From positions 9,592,576 through 9,656,575 of the forward strand of contig OZ007505.1 of NCBI GenBank assembly GCA_963931865.1: a stretch of DNA of 64,000 bases. Reading direction: 5' to 3'. Below the pieces are notes generated by a model. It had not been told where the DNA came from. It did no database searches and worked only from the letters and a program-made list of their open reading frames with translations. How positions within the stretch are numbered: the stretch's first letter is position 1; the number at the start of each line of letters is the position of its first letter. Position numbers and translations under genes: made by a program. This DNA comes from Axinella damicornis (Eukaryota > Porifera > Demospongiae > Axinellida > Axinellidae). Below are positions 1 to 11,191 of the stretch, piece by piece.

Positions 1-600
1 GCATGAAGTGTGCGGCCAGCTGGGTCTAAAGTAGCCTCCACGCCTGGGTTCGAGGCTGGTTCTAAGGTTGCTCTGCTGCTTCTGTGTCTGTTTGTTTGTT
101 GTGCGTCTACGAATATCACTTGCGCATAATGGCATTGGCATGGGTTGCTAGGCGACCGGAATTACATCTGATGAGAGTTGGAGTTGCAACATTGTGACAT
201 CTGGTGGCAGGAGCAGAAGCAATGTGGATGCAGAGTGCTGAGAAGGGTGATAAATTGGCAGCTTCTTGTCATTGAATTCCGTTGTGTGAACTTTACGACA
301 CAGTCTAGACAATTTCCTTTTGGTACACAGGAAGGTTATATGCTGTAGAAATCTCACCACAGGGTATGGCTGGCTCAAGACATTGAATTTGGCAAACTTA
401 GTCTACACAATTTCCTAGCAATTGAATTGAGTGCAAGCTTTACAACATAGTCTAGACAATTTCCCTTCAATGCCACAGCAGTGGAAGGTTTGGTAGTTCT
501 TGTGGCATTGTTGAGCAAAGATTAGTGTCTGAGTTAGGAAATGAGTATTATGTAATGAGCAGTGGAAGTCTCACCAATGGTTACGTATGGCTGGTTTGAG

Positions 601-638
601 CATAGATAATCTATACCTGCAGGTATACATTATCTATG
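601..638. repeat. 38-bp near-perfect palindrome
   Basis: The two 19-bp halves are reverse complements apart from one mismatched pair, centred on CCTGCAGG. The palindrome recurs in copy 2 near 16585. Just downstream (about 658-735) are three imperfect copies of a 25-bp motif containing CAGGTGA and TGATTGTAGACATG. Confidence 0.8.
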
Positions 639-1138
639 GTTTGAGACACTAATGTGGGGATCAGGTGACACGTGATTGTAGACATGATCAGAATCAGGTG
701 ATACGTGATTGTAGACATGCCGGGATCAGGTGACTCATGACCCTTACCTTAAAATGGCAAGGAACTTGTGCTGCAGTACGTAATATGAGGAAATGAATGA
801 CTGCTTCCATTACATGTGATATCCATGCCAGCATATAAATGTATGTGTAGGAAGCAATTTCACTTTGGGTGGGCAGACCTACTTGAGCCTTATAACGATA
901 TTCATGTACATACGTAGTGCAGGGGGCCATAATTCTTGAATTCATAACTAGCTACATGTAGATCGAGCTGAACAACAATGACATAATAAGCCATCAGACT
1001 ACGCTGTTGATTCTTGGTATCGAGATGACCATCACGTATCTTAGTACACTTATTACATTTCCTATCACATTCCTTGGTTGTTGTGATGGGACTTGATGTA
1101 CACTCAGTTATGTCTGGCCCCCCGAGGGGTGGAGGGGA

Positions 1139-1232
1139 AAAGAAAGCACTTCATCAGTGAAGCAACGGGTAAAGAAAGCACTTCCCCAGTGAAGCAACAG
1201 GTTCATTGCTTCACTGATGAAGTGCTTTCTTT
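1139..1232. repeat. Hairpin with perfect 27-bp arms
   Basis: The arm at 1139-1165 is the exact reverse complement of 1206-1232. A third, direct and imperfect copy of the arm (1171-1197) lies in the loop. Weaker complementarity extends outward through G-rich and C-rich flanks to about 1120-1250. The structure is kept in copy 2 near 17126-17219. It looks like a foldback MITE; no gene is visible. Confidence 0.75.
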
Positions 1233-1522
1233 ACCCCTCCTCCCCTTGGGAGACCAGCCTTTGGCTGACAGGGCTTCGAGATAAAACTTACGTTACCTTA
1301 CCTTACGGAGTTCACTTGCTGCTGTCGTCTCCTGTTGTCCTAGTTACACATGTAAATCTGATGTGCGTACACGAGTACTAAAATAATGTGACAAGGGATC
1401 TGCTTAGCTACCTCCTGCAATGACTTCTGTTAAGTGCCTCCTTCAATGGCTTCTGTTGAGATCGTAGGTATGCATGTACTTTGTGCTACTCATTGTACTA
1501 CACTTACAATGGCTTCTGTTAA

Positions 1523-2125
1523 CCCTTTAACCACCGAATTCTTCCCACCAAGACAACACATTTTCATGCATTCAGCGCACACCACTTTCGTAGGTACTCC
1601 TCTCCCACAGCATTCGCTCCTCAGCGGCCAAACTTGGTGGGGCCCGCACACATGGAGAGACCCCTCTGGCAATACCGTTAATGATATTCATGACCCCCCA
1701 CAAGGCCAGCAATCGGAGGTCAAAGGTGGATGTCAGCCGGATTTTCGCCCAGCATTTCCCTAAACTTGGGCCAGATCTGACTGATGGCACACCTTACACC
1801 ACCAATTTGCAGGTTTTCTTGAGGCCCTGGGTGGGGTCTATGAATATCATTAGAAGCAAAAATTCTCGGGTCAATGAATCTCATTAAAATCAAAAAACGC
1901 CCACGACATGCGAAGAAGGGGGGGCTGCCGCCCCCCCTTCGAAACCCCCCCGCTTGTACGTTTAGTGGGGGAGGCGCGCCGAAATCTGACCAAATTTTTG
2001 AGTTCGTGCCTTAAAGTCGTCCCTAGGCCCTCTGAAGACTTTTTGGTCTCTTTTTGGACTGGCGAGAAGCCCTACAAGTGCATAGGGTCTAAATGACGCC
2101 TATAGACGTCAATGGGCTTAAAGGG
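1523..2125. mobile_element. TTAA-flanked piggyBac-like MITE (type I)
   Basis: The element starts CCCTTTAA and ends TTAAAGGG. TTAA flanks both ends (1519-1522 and 2126-2129), which is the piggyBac target duplication. No transposase is encoded. Sequence related to its left part recurs inverted at 10737-11003 and degraded at about 28008-28340. At the matching site of copy 2 there is a different element instead. Confidence 0.7.
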
Positions 2126-2956
2126 TTAAGTACCTGATGGCTCTGCATATTGCACGAGGGATGGGCACGAATTTCTTTTAGAATATTAGGCTAGGCTGTA
2201 ATTCTTTCCCAGGCTGAAAATAGGGTGTGACGCCATTCATGTGTATGTATTCAACACGGCGGTGCTGGTAGACACAGGCGTAGTACATTGACAAACTCCC
2301 TGGAGGACTATGTGGGGTCTACTGTAATGTTACAGTGTAATGAGTGAAGTGTTGCTTGTTCCTGTATATGTTTCGGTCATTCAGATTCCATTTGCAGTTA
2401 GTATATCCTGTAGTGGCAGTCAGTAGGTGGTCGGTAGTCGTACCTAACATGATGCATCTTAGACATACATGACATGTCCCGGTCATTGCCATGGCTGAAT
2501 TGTGTTACTGATGTATGCCCTAATGCTCCTTCAATGCCTTTGAGCAATGGTGACTGGAGCAGTTCAGCTGTGTGAAGTTCTATGTCTCGGCTATGTCTGA
2601 AGACTGCAATGAGGCAATTAAGTCCTTTCATGGCCATTGCTGCACTTGAGTAGTTCCCTGTTGGTCCGTATGTCCGGTATGCCACGCTCCATTGACACAC
2701 TGTGGGTAGCTGGATTGTGTGTAGCCTGAACAAGAGGTTCTACGTGTTTGTCACTTATGTGCCCTGTCGCTGCATTGTTTCATGATGTACCATTCCAGCT
2801 CTAATTGAATTTTAGATTATGACAATGCTAATTGCATATTGCTGGAGTGATCCAGGAGGTAGTTAGTCTCGTTCCTAGATCCTCCCCAGTGACCTGGGAA
2901 TGAGACTAAAATAGCAGACTTACACAACGAGATAGCAGTCCTACGAGAATACTGTA

Positions 2957-3233
2957 GTCGTTCGTTATTTCGCGCATGCACCGATATCTCCACAGGGAGG
3001 AAATATGCGGCTATAAACGAGATGCGCTTACTTTCGAGTGAGTACATTCTTCGAATAGGAAATGCGCTTCATTTTGAATTACAGCTTTTTTCCCCCCACT
3101 CTGTAGGATCAATAACAGCCGAGTTTCTGCAAGAAGACTTAGTGCTTAATAAAGACTAGCTGGGACGAGAGTCGGACATGCACCTAGCAGTGAATATGCG
3201 CCTATAAGTGAGCTGTGCCTAATTATGAGTGAC
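2957..3233. mobile_element. TA-flanked mariner-like MITE
   Basis: Ends begin GTCGTTCGTTATT and finish in an inverted, imperfect copy, with TA directly outside both ends (2955-2956, 3234-3235). It is homologous along its length, in inverted orientation, to 29947-30194, and is duplicated in copy 2 near 18983-19259. No ORF of note. Confidence 0.65.
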
Positions 3234-3951
3234 TACCTGTGCAATGAGAATGCTATGCAGTGAGACTACTGGGTAAATGACATTGGGGCCAGCTTGAGCA
3301 AGCTGCATGCATTTTAGCCACCGAGGAGAGGTTGTGGAATGGAAAGTTGCTGAATGTCACTCAGTGAGGTGACACTCATGAGTTGCGGAAGGTTTTCATG
3401 CTGGTCCTGGGCCCCATTAATGAGGGATGGTGATATGATATGACATCAATAATAAGATAGCTAGCATACCTACACAAGTCGTTATCTCAGTGCACGAGTG
3501 AGCCGGAGAGAGAAGATGGCGTGCCAATCCCTTAGCACTGTACTCATCTGCCAGTGATCTCCTAGGAAGGCATCCCACCTCAAACTTGGTGATTTGGATT
3601 CTGTGCCCTACACTGGTTTCCCACAACATGTGATTGATCATTCCAGGAGCTTTTGAGTGCCGCGAAGCGGGCTCCTGATTGTTCAAATATACTTTATTTG
3701 CTGGAAGCTATGTAAAAGTGAGAACTAAATTTTAGTAACACGCGGCTGTGGTATTGGCTAGGGGAGTTGTAAACTATTCAAATTTTGGTCAGATTGTTTT
3801 GCATAATTATGAGAAACAAAACTTTTGAGCTCGTCATACTGAAACAGACTAGACAGCTGACAGTTTTAATCGGCTTACCAATCTTAAACAATGCATGTTT
3901 TTTTTGTTGTCCCCCCCCCCCCCCCCCCCCCCCCTCCCCCCCCATTCCCAG

Positions 3952-4045
3952 ACTAACATCCGTTGCCATGACATCACAGCTATTACTAAAGAGAAGACAG
4001 CCAAATTATTTCCAAATGTCATTGTGATCATGGCAGGAGACAAGA

Positions 4046-4111
<66 letters not shown>

Positions 4112-4117
4112 CTGTAT

Positions 4118-4157
<40 letters not shown>

Positions 4158-4874
4158 TGTGTGGGGTGTGTGTGGCTGTATCTCATGACCTTATCAGGAC
4201 AATTAACAGTTCCTGCAGGTCTTGTGCAACTGGTGAGGTTCACGTTGAGTCGGCAGTTCATTGCTGACTGTGCACTCAATTATTCTCAGTACCATAAACA
4301 GCACGTTTGAACGCTCTGTATCTCACATGGACACTCTGTATCTCCAGTACAAACAGAGTTCCAATACCAACAGTGAGAGGGATGCTTTGTCTTCGTTGAC
4401 AAAAGTGTGCCCGTGCACATGCCTTTTCTTATGTGGGAAGTCCACCCCTCTCCTTTTATGGAAGTGGAGACATAATATTATGGTACACTGTAAAGACATT
4501 GACCCAACATATTGTAACATGGACATAACGGAAGTGATACATGTACATGTAAACCCTTCCAGCTGCATAACACATGCAGGCTTCTGATTGGCCAGTTGCT
4601 AACCATATCTGAGTAGGTTTTTGTTTACTGCATGTTCAGGAAGTGCCACATTTGTTACTAATGCATTCCCACACACTACTATATACGTATTCCATGTAGT
4701 TGTACAAGGTTTGTGTACTGCACGCTAGCTAATTCAGAAGTGCTGCATTGTACTAATGTCATTGCTACATTCTCTCACACTCTCATACCACAGTATGGGT
4801 TCTCGAGTTTCATGCAGCGCAACAAGATTTTTAAGGTCCTGGTCAAAGTATGGGAGAACTCATTATCAGATCAT
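3952..4874 (+). pseudogene. Orphan GRAM-domain exons 4 and 5 (duplicate)
   Basis: Exon 4' (3952-4047) and exon 5' (4794-4874) encode the C-terminal half of a GRAM domain: [15 protein letters not shown] followed by [16 protein letters not shown]. The 177 coding bases are identical to exons 4 and 5 of the full gene in copy 2. The upstream GRAM exons are outside the window, if they exist. No downstream partner of exon 6 is present before the cathepsin exons. The exon 4' donor is GTGTGT where copy 2 has GTATGT. It is either part of a truncated tandem paralogue or an assembly duplicate. Confidence 0.75.
4048..4170 (+). repeat. (GT)n microsatellite at a splice donor
   Basis: About 120 bp of interrupted GT repeat starts directly at the donor of exon 4'. 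The equivalent tract in copy 2 (20050-20180) differs in length. ORFs rich in Cys-Val or Thr-His here are artefacts. Confidence 0.95.
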
Positions 4875-5558
4875 GTGAGTGGGTACAGGGTAGTAAAGTA
4901 GTAGGTGATTGTAGGATCATGTGAGTGGGTACAGGGTGCCTGATTGCTGGATCATGTGAGTGGGTACAGGGTGCCAGATTGCTGGATCATGTGAGTGGGT
5001 ACAGGGTAGTAAAGTGATTGTAGGATCATGTGAGTGGGTACAGGGTAGTAAAGTAGTGGGTGATTGTAGGATCATGTGAGTGGGTACAGGGTGCCTGATT
5101 GCAGGATCATGTGAGTGGTACAGGGTAGTAAAGTAGTGGGTGATTGCAGGATCATGTGAGTGGGTACAGGGTGCCTGATTGCTGGATCATGTGAGTGGGT
5201 ACAGGGTGCCAGATTGCTGGATCATGTGAGTGGGTACAGGGTAGTAAAGTGATTGCAGGATCATGTGAGTGGGTACAGGGTAGTAAAGTAGTGGGTGATT
5301 ACAGGATCATGTGAGTGGTACAGGGTAGTAAAGTAGTGGGTGATTGCAGGATCATATGAGTGGGTACAGGGTAGTAAAGTAGTGGGTGATTGCAGGATCA
5401 TGTGAGTGGGTACAGGGATCATGTGGGTGGGTATAGGGTGCCTGATTGCTGGATCATGTGAGTGGGTACAGGGTGCCTGATTGCAGGATCATGTGAGTGG
5501 GTACAGGGTAGTAAAGTAGTGGGTGATTGCAGGATCATGTGAGTGGGTACAGGGTGCC
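4868..5558 (+). repeat. Splice-donor minisatellite, copy 1
   Basis: Tandem units of about 27-45 bp alternate two forms, one ending in a GCCTGATTG-type linker and one in a GTAGTAAAGTAGTGGG-type linker. Both share the core GATCATGTGAGTGGGTACAG. The first unit is the 3' end of exon 5' plus its donor, so most later units repeat a CAT|GTGAGT donor. The array runs into an assembly gap. Confidence 0.9.
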
Positions 5559-5758
5559 NNNNNNNNNNNNNNNNNNNNNNNNNNNNNNNNNNNNNNNNNN
5601 NNNNNNNNNNNNNNNNNNNNNNNNNNNNNNNNNNNNNNNNNNNNNNNNNNNNNNNNNNNNNNNNNNNNNNNNNNNNNNNNNNNNNNNNNNNNNNNNNNNN
5701 NNNNNNNNNNNNNNNNNNNNNNNNNNNNNNNNNNNNNNNNNNNNNNNNNNNNNNNNNN
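5559..5758. other. Assembly gap (200 N)
   Basis: Exactly 200 N bases. The gap lies inside the minisatellite on its left side and joins unrelated sequence on its right, so what flanks copy 1 on that side is not established. Confidence 1.
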
Positions 5759-6011
5759 CTGTCAGTATAGACAGTATATGAACCTGTATGAGACTCACAG
5801 TGATACGTAGAAAAAAGCTTACGTATAACGCAGCATAGTGCTGATACAGTAACTGTCACAGTTATCAAGGAGTCATTCTTAGGCTATAAATTAGCAATTG
5901 GATGCACAATCATTCTCAGAATTCAATATCACATTTTGGGAGCACCATCTCACACAATCTGTGAACTTTGGCTGTACACGCTGCAACTGACAGCCAGTGA
6001 TGTTCAGCTCA
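5759..6011. other. Unique sequence after the gap, no gene seen
   Basis: No convincing exon, repeat or RNA gene between the gap and the next MITE. In particular, no partner of GRAM exon 6 and no 5' cathepsin exon was found. Confidence 0.5.
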
Positions 6012-6020
6012 TGGGAAGGG

Positions 6021-6609
6021 TAGCCTCGTTCCCAGGCTCTGTCCGAAAAGTCAGAAAGGGGCCTGGTAGCGCTTCCGTATAATTTCTGTCGACTACACTG
6101 TATGCCTCACAAATTCAAGAGGCGCCAATCAGATTTCAGAATGAAACCGTGTGCGAACGTGATCCCTTTACGTGAGACAGAGTGTTGACTAGTAAATATT
6201 GTAAAGCACAAAATGGACCATGCAGGTCGTTATGGAGCTTACTTTGCCACTCCAGACTGCGGCGTCCTTGTCTCTTTCCTTCATGAAGAAGTGTTGTCAC
6301 GTTTTCGGGAGATGGCTGGACGATCGAAATCGGAGAGGGCTGTTTACGCATACGGGTCATCGCGACAAACTTCCCGATCATCTATCAGCACTAGCTGGAG
6401 TCCTGATCAACTGATATAATGTGAAACAATGCTCTCTCGGGCTCCACGTTAGTCTTTGTGACGGTGATAGTCAGCTGATATGATGTTTGAAATGAGGTGT
6501 GTCCTACCATAGCACGCGTTTGATGATGTGTACAGCAGCGACAGATTTAACACGGAAGTGCGACCAGGCCCCTTTTCAATTTTTCGGATGGGGCCTGGGA
6601 ACGAGGCTG
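6021..6609. mobile_element. 9-bp-TSD MITE, 589 bp
   Basis: Ends are TAGCCTCGTTCCCAGG and its inverse, extending through about 35 bp of imperfect inverted repeat. The 9-bp direct repeat TGGGAAGGG flanks it (6012-6020 and 6610-6618). The 68-residue plus-strand ORF inside shows no recognisable domain. Confidence 0.85.
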
Positions 6610-7022
6610 TGGGAAGGGATCCTTTAGATGCGTCTTCCTTCTGCCTAGGTGACATAATACGATCTGATAAAGTGAGTGATGTCATCTATTGATAGCAATG
6701 GGAGTTTTGCGAAGAGGGATGTGGAGAAAATGGCTGCCACAACAGCAAAACTGTAATGAGGCTATTGAACACCATTCACTTTAAGGCCATTCTAGAGAAT
6801 GTGCAATGCGATCCCGAGATTGTACAAATTCCTAGATTGTGTGCGAACAGATTCAGATCTCTTTTGTACACTGGCAGGATTGCCGTGGGTGATTACGAGT
6901 GGCGTGACTGCAGTGTAAATGTGTTATGGGTAGTGGTGTGATCACTGGTCACGTTTGGAGTGATCAGGAGATAGTATGTGTGGGTGTGTGGAAAATCACA
7001 TGTGGAAAATCACATGAGGAGT

Positions 7023-7442
7023 AGGCCTGAGATAATTATGCCTCAACTTGTAGCTATTATTCTATTCCTTAATTCTTTCAAAATCTTGCTATTATTCCCA
7101 AAACCCTTGCTATTATTCCATATTATTCTCAACAAATAACTTTATAGTCAACTCTTGTTATGCTGCAACATTAGGGAACACTCGACATATATAGTCTTGA
7201 GTGAGCAAAGATTGCACCTGAGGTACTGGCAAATCAGAGTCCTCCGGACAGCACTGTCAACAAATCAACTACAATATCTGTGCTAGTGCTGCAATGTCAG
7301 CCATTACTACCATGTGCAACAAACTGGAAGTCAAATTGTGCCACACCCCTTACTTCCGAATGCAAAAGCTTGCTATTATTCTCGCAATTCTTTACCTTTG
7401 CTATTATTCTCAAAATTATTCTGGCATATTTATCTCAGGCCT
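7023..7442. mobile_element. MITE with AGGCCTGAGATAA ends
   Basis: AGGCCTGAGATAATTATGCC at the left end is mirrored by an inverted copy at 7423-7442. The interior holds repeats of TTGCTATTATTC. No clear target duplication and no gene. Confidence 0.6.
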
Positions 7443-8024
7443 AATGCGGAGTGGGCCCAGTCACACTGTGTTGATGCATTTTGAATCCTGGTGCCTTATC
7501 TGGTAGGTGGTGGTAGGTGGTGATAGGACGGCTGCCCAGTTGGTTGGGAATGCAGACAACTCTACATGTATATGGCTACTGTAATGAGATTAATGCTCTC
7601 TATTGTGGTTAGCGCCAAAACTATACATGAGTGCAGGAAGGTATCTGGAAATATTGTCATCTTGGGACTCAGGCTTCCATACACAGGGGAAGTCAACAAT
7701 GTTTAGAAGTGCAGGTAGTAGGTTAGACAAAGCCATGCATATCAGGGTGTGGTGACCTCATGTCTGGCACAACCGCTACTGAAAGAGGCTTTTCAAACGC
7801 AAGAACTCTGTCTTGAGATACGACTGCAATGAAATAATGTAGAGCTGTGACAACTTAAGCAAGACTCGGAGCCTGGGAATGAAGCTAGGTGATGTCATAC
7901 CTCGTCACCGTCACCCTGATGCATCAACATGAACGTGTGTTTTGTGCCTTGCTAGACACCTATATAGTACAATAGGTTAGAGGTTCCTTCACTGGGTGTG
8001 CTCTGTGTCACTGATCACAATTCC

Positions 8025-8102
8025 TAGCCTCGTTCTCAGGCTTTCTCACCCCAGCGTTTGTCGCTTGCGTTAGTTGACAAACCCTGCCTGGGAACGGGGC
8101 TG
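8025..8102. mobile_element. 9-bp-TSD MITE, 78 bp
   Basis: Hairpin-like element with TAGCCTCGTTCTCAGG at one end and an inverted copy at the other. It is flanked by CACAATTCC at 8016-8024 and 8103-8111. It belongs to the same family as 6021-6609. Confidence 0.8.
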
Positions 8103-8271
8103 CACAATTCCCACTGGTGGCAGCTAAGTAGGAATGACCTGGGAGTGAGAATATGACTTCACCCAGTGGGTCATGAAATTCTAATCAGGTGATGTCGGCT
8201 ACCCAGTAGTGGGCTACTCTTTGCTTCTCAATGTTCGTTTATTTTTTGTATGTTTTCCTTCACCTCCTCAG

Positions 8272-10423
8272 TCACTTGTGTCATGACGATGCCAAGCATG
8301 TGAACCATGCTGGTAAGTGCACTACCAATGATTATTGGGTAACATGTTGGAAAGTGTGGAATGAATTTCCTCCCTCCCCTACCGCCCTCCCTCCCTCCCT
8401 CCCTCCCTCCCTCCCTCCCTCCCTCCCTCCCTCCCTCCCTCCCTCCCTCCCTCCCTCCCTCCCTCCCTCCCTCCCTCCCTCCCTCCCCCTCCTCCCTCCC
8501 TCCCACCCTGCCTCCTCTCCCCTTCCCTCCCCTCCCTCCGTCCATCCCTCCCTCCCTCCCTCCCTCCCTCCCTCCCTCCCTCCCTCCCTCCCTACCTCCC
8601 TTTCTTGCCCCTCCCCCTCCCTCTCTCACTTCTATACCCAGTACTGGCAGTAGGCTACAATACCACTGACTCAAATGAGCCCTACTGGATTGTGAAGAAC
8701 TCCTGGGGAGAGAAATGGGGGATGGAAGGGTAAGGAAGTGTTAGAAGTACAAAGGATTGGAGTTTCTGACATGATAAGATGTAGAAATCCCTCACCATTC
8801 CGAGCAGCATGGCAATAGAGTCCAATTTGGCAATTTGAAACCTATTGCTATTTGGTTCAATTACAAATGCCATAGTTGTATGTACGTAACTGTCAGTTAT
8901 CAAGTTCGTGGTGCTGGACATGGACACTTCAATTCACTTTGCTCTCTCTGTGCTGCTGACTCCTTGAAATGTGGCCATTTATCGTTACGATAAATGATGT
9001 ACAGTGTACAACTAGGAATACATATTTGCATTATGCCTTGCGTGCTGCATGTGTATGAGTGTAGCCTGACCACATGCTAGGCCTGAAGGCACCACTCACT
9101 CACTACTCTAGTCTCTGGCTACATGAGAATATTGTGGAGTTGCAGTATAAAAGATGTCGACTGTAGTGACCGTTCAACTCCACATTTGGAGCTGCTCTAG
9201 TTTCAGCTCTGCAAGCTATGGAGGTGCCGCATGCTCGTCCACCGATCTGAGTCAAGGTTAAAAACGTACACCGTCCCCATGGCAAATAGAACTCGCAGCA
9301 TTCCTCAGCATTATTCCTAGGTACCAGTATATACATATGTACTTATCTTGTGAAAATGTACTGGCAACAGGACCCACCAGTGTAGTAAGTACACACACCT
9401 TGTTCAGCCTGTCAACACCATACATTCCCACACTTAATACAAGTGACCTGATGGAATATCCTGATAGATGTTTATGAAACGTATGGTTTCAGCTACCTAT
9501 GCAGTGAGTAATCAGCGGTGAATATGTTTAGCACGTACGTAAATGGATGGTATGCTATTTATAGTTCACCACGGGACAATACAAAGTTACACGCTCTTCC
9601 ACCTCCACTGCAATGATGTCATCATGCACTCTTGTAAGAAGCGCGTAGTAGTAGCCAAATCCCAGACTCTCTCCAGCTCTGCTTTCTTAGGCACATACTT
9701 GACCTTTGAACTGAGGGCCTAGTACCACTCCTATGTCATCAAGCCAAAGTTAGACTGATTGTGACGTACATGAACTGTAATGATGTGCCCACCTTCGTTT
9801 TGTGAGAAGCTCACTAACCTAGCGAGTTATTGTTGGCTTTTATGATGCCGTAGTGGACTACTGGAGGCATCTGGTACTGTTTAGTGTTTACCAAGCAATG
9901 TAGTGGACTGCTGGAGGCATCTAGTACTGTTTACCAAGCAATACCGGTATAGTGCATGCCTCACTGCTCAGTATGTTGTGTTGTAGCTACGTACATACGT
10001 ATGACTGGAATACTAGTCAAGATACTTCCAATGAACTGCTATCGTGTGCGTGGGTGTGTCACAATAATTACTGAAAGCAAGCCAGCCCATGTGCGTCATG
10101 ATCGAACCCACCTTGTGGTTTGATGATGCAGGAGTTCTACTACTTTTCTTTGAAAGGTCGAAAGGTCGAGCACGTACCTAAGAAAGCAGAGCTGGAGTGG
10201 GCCTTCGGATGAGGCTTCCACTAGCTCAGGTTGTTTAAATGTTTAAGGCTATCCCTGCCTGAGTGGCCTCAGAATGAGGCAAATGCAGCTACTGCTGTTA
10301 TGATCGTCTGATTCAGTTTGTGTGTCACCACTTGTGTATATTCCTACCCTCAGATATTTTTGGATTGAACGAGGGAAGAACATGTGTGGTCTGGCTGAAT
10401 GTGCCTCCTACCCCATTGTTTGA
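8272..10423 (+). CDS. Cathepsin L-like cysteine protease, 3' exons
   Basis: Three exons with matching phases (8272-8312, 8642-8729, 10354-10423, stop TGA 10421-10423) encode the C-terminal end of a papain-family (C1A) protease. Visible motifs are HVNHAVLAVGYN with the catalytic His, [16 protein letters not shown] with the catalytic Asn, and the C-terminal [12 protein letters not shown] typical of cathepsin L-like enzymes. These proteases cut proteins in lysosomes or after secretion. The propeptide and the catalytic-Cys exon (CGSCWAF type) were not found between the gap and 8272. The 5' part is therefore missing from the window, lost, or cut off by a misjoin. Introns hold a CCCT-rich tract and a MITE. 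Confidence 0.85.
8370..8615 (+). repeat. (CCCT)n tract in cathepsin intron
   Basis: About 240 bp of CCCT/CTCC repeat. The Pro-Ser-Leu and Gly-Arg-Glu ORFs on either strand are products of the repeat, not genes. Confidence 0.95.
8730..9672. other. Cathepsin intron, nothing further seen
   Basis: First part of the 1.6-kb intron between the NSWG exon and the terminal exon. No exon or clear repeat was recognised. Confidence 0.5.
9673..10195. mobile_element. MITE with CCAGCTCTGCTTTCTTAGG ends
   Basis: About 35 bp of imperfect terminal inverted repeat, ending CCAGCTCTGC at the left and GCAGAGCTGG at the right, lies wholly in the last cathepsin intron. A short tandem duplication (about 9848-9945, core GTGGACTACTGGAGGCATCT with one variant base) is inside it. 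No target duplication was clear. Confidence 0.55.
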
Positions 10424-10495
10424 GTGAAACCATGAGACCAAGAGAGACTAATACATGACTTGTGTAGTGCAAGAACACAGCTGTAAAGATACTAT

Positions 10496-10497
<2 letters not shown>

Positions 10498-10528
<31 letters not shown>

Positions 10529-10548
10529 GTATAGATAGATAGATAGAT
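10498..10548 (+). repeat. (TAGA)n microsatellite
   Basis: About 50 bp of TAGA repeats with two interruptions, 75 bp after the cathepsin stop codon. Confidence 0.95.
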
Positions 10549-10736
10549 CGATATTTTCTACAAATATTTGTGCTTTTAGATGGTTCTGTTCGGGGTTGAA
10601 GGTCAACAGGTGCGTATCGCGATACGGCATAATATATTATTACAATCTCCATAATTATTATATTTATGAACGAGGGGCAATCGCACTCCTGGTAGCTGCA
10701 TTGCAAACCCGGTTGCGACTTGCTGTAGCGCAAGCT

Positions 10737-11003
10737 AAGTATTGCAATACCAGCAGTCAGATCTAGTCCAACTTTAGGGAGATCCTGGGCAAGAATCTGG
10801 CTGACATCCACCTTTGACCAAGTACTGATTGCTGGGCTTGTGGGTGGTCATGAATATCATTAACGGTATTGCAAGAGGGAGCATCTCCGTATGTGTAAGC
10901 CCTACCATTGGTAACCAAGTCAAGCACCTACGAAGGTTGTGTGCGCTGAATCATGAAAGTGTGTCATCTTGGCATTGGGGGAGAGAATTCCGTAGTTAAA
11001 AGG
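10737..11003 (-). mobile_element. Inverted partial copy of the type I TTAA MITE
   Basis: Reads as a diverged reverse complement of about 1523-1790. Shared stretches include the GAATTC near the terminus, the GGTCATGAATATCATTAACGG region and the CATCCACCTTTGACC region. The terminus lies next to a TTAA at 11004-11007. The other end is not recognisable. Confidence 0.6.
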
Positions 11004-11191
11004 TTAATTAACTTAATGTCGCAAATTCTAAGGTCAAAGGTCATGCATGTTTTTTATTTACAATCACGCGTATGATTATCAAGCAGATCGCGCGTATCAC
11101 TGTATCAAGTTCGCGTTATTGTGTACATTGACAATGAGACAAGAATCGCATGTATCGAGAGTTTAAGTTGGTCCTTGCTACCCGTGACTGC

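Larger units (their letters stand above)
1..5558. repeat. Segmental duplication, copy 1
   Basis: This stretch matches 15977-21640 in the same orientation, with only scattered substitutions and small indels. The left edge lies outside the window and the right edge runs into an N gap inside a minisatellite. It contains GRAM-domain exons (3952-4047 and 4794-4874) identical to those of copy 2, plus hairpins, a TA-flanked MITE and a GT microsatellite. The clearest difference is that copies 1 and 2 carry different TTAA-flanked elements at the same site. It may be a real duplication or an unmerged haplotype; the sequence cannot decide. Confidence 0.93.

Noticed and set aside
2398..2733. 111-codon minus-strand ORF, repeated at 18424-18759
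   Set aside because: Present in both copies only because the segment is duplicated; no domain and no splice signals; lies in a GRAM intron.
4048..4300. Cys-Val and Thr-His ORFs on both strands, also at 14820-15200 and 20008-20326
   Set aside because: They translate GT or CA microsatellites.
6213..6419. 68-codon plus-strand ORF
   Set aside because: Lies inside a MITE and shows no domain; no splice context.
6756..6941. Possible start of the mature cathepsin domain (GDYEWRDCSVN)
   Set aside because: Only a four- to five-residue resemblance, without the CGSCW motif that should follow and without credible splice sites.
7449..7506. Possible cathepsin exon with GPVT...VDA...FESW
   Set aside because: The three pieces are in three different frames with a stop between them and lie at the edge of a MITE; chance resemblance is likely.
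8228..8674. Pro/Leu/Ser- and Gly/Arg/Glu-rich ORFs, also at 15412-15842 and 31753-32100
   Set aside because: They translate CCCT/CTCC repeats. The only coding pieces there are the cathepsin exons at 8272-8312 and 8642-8729.
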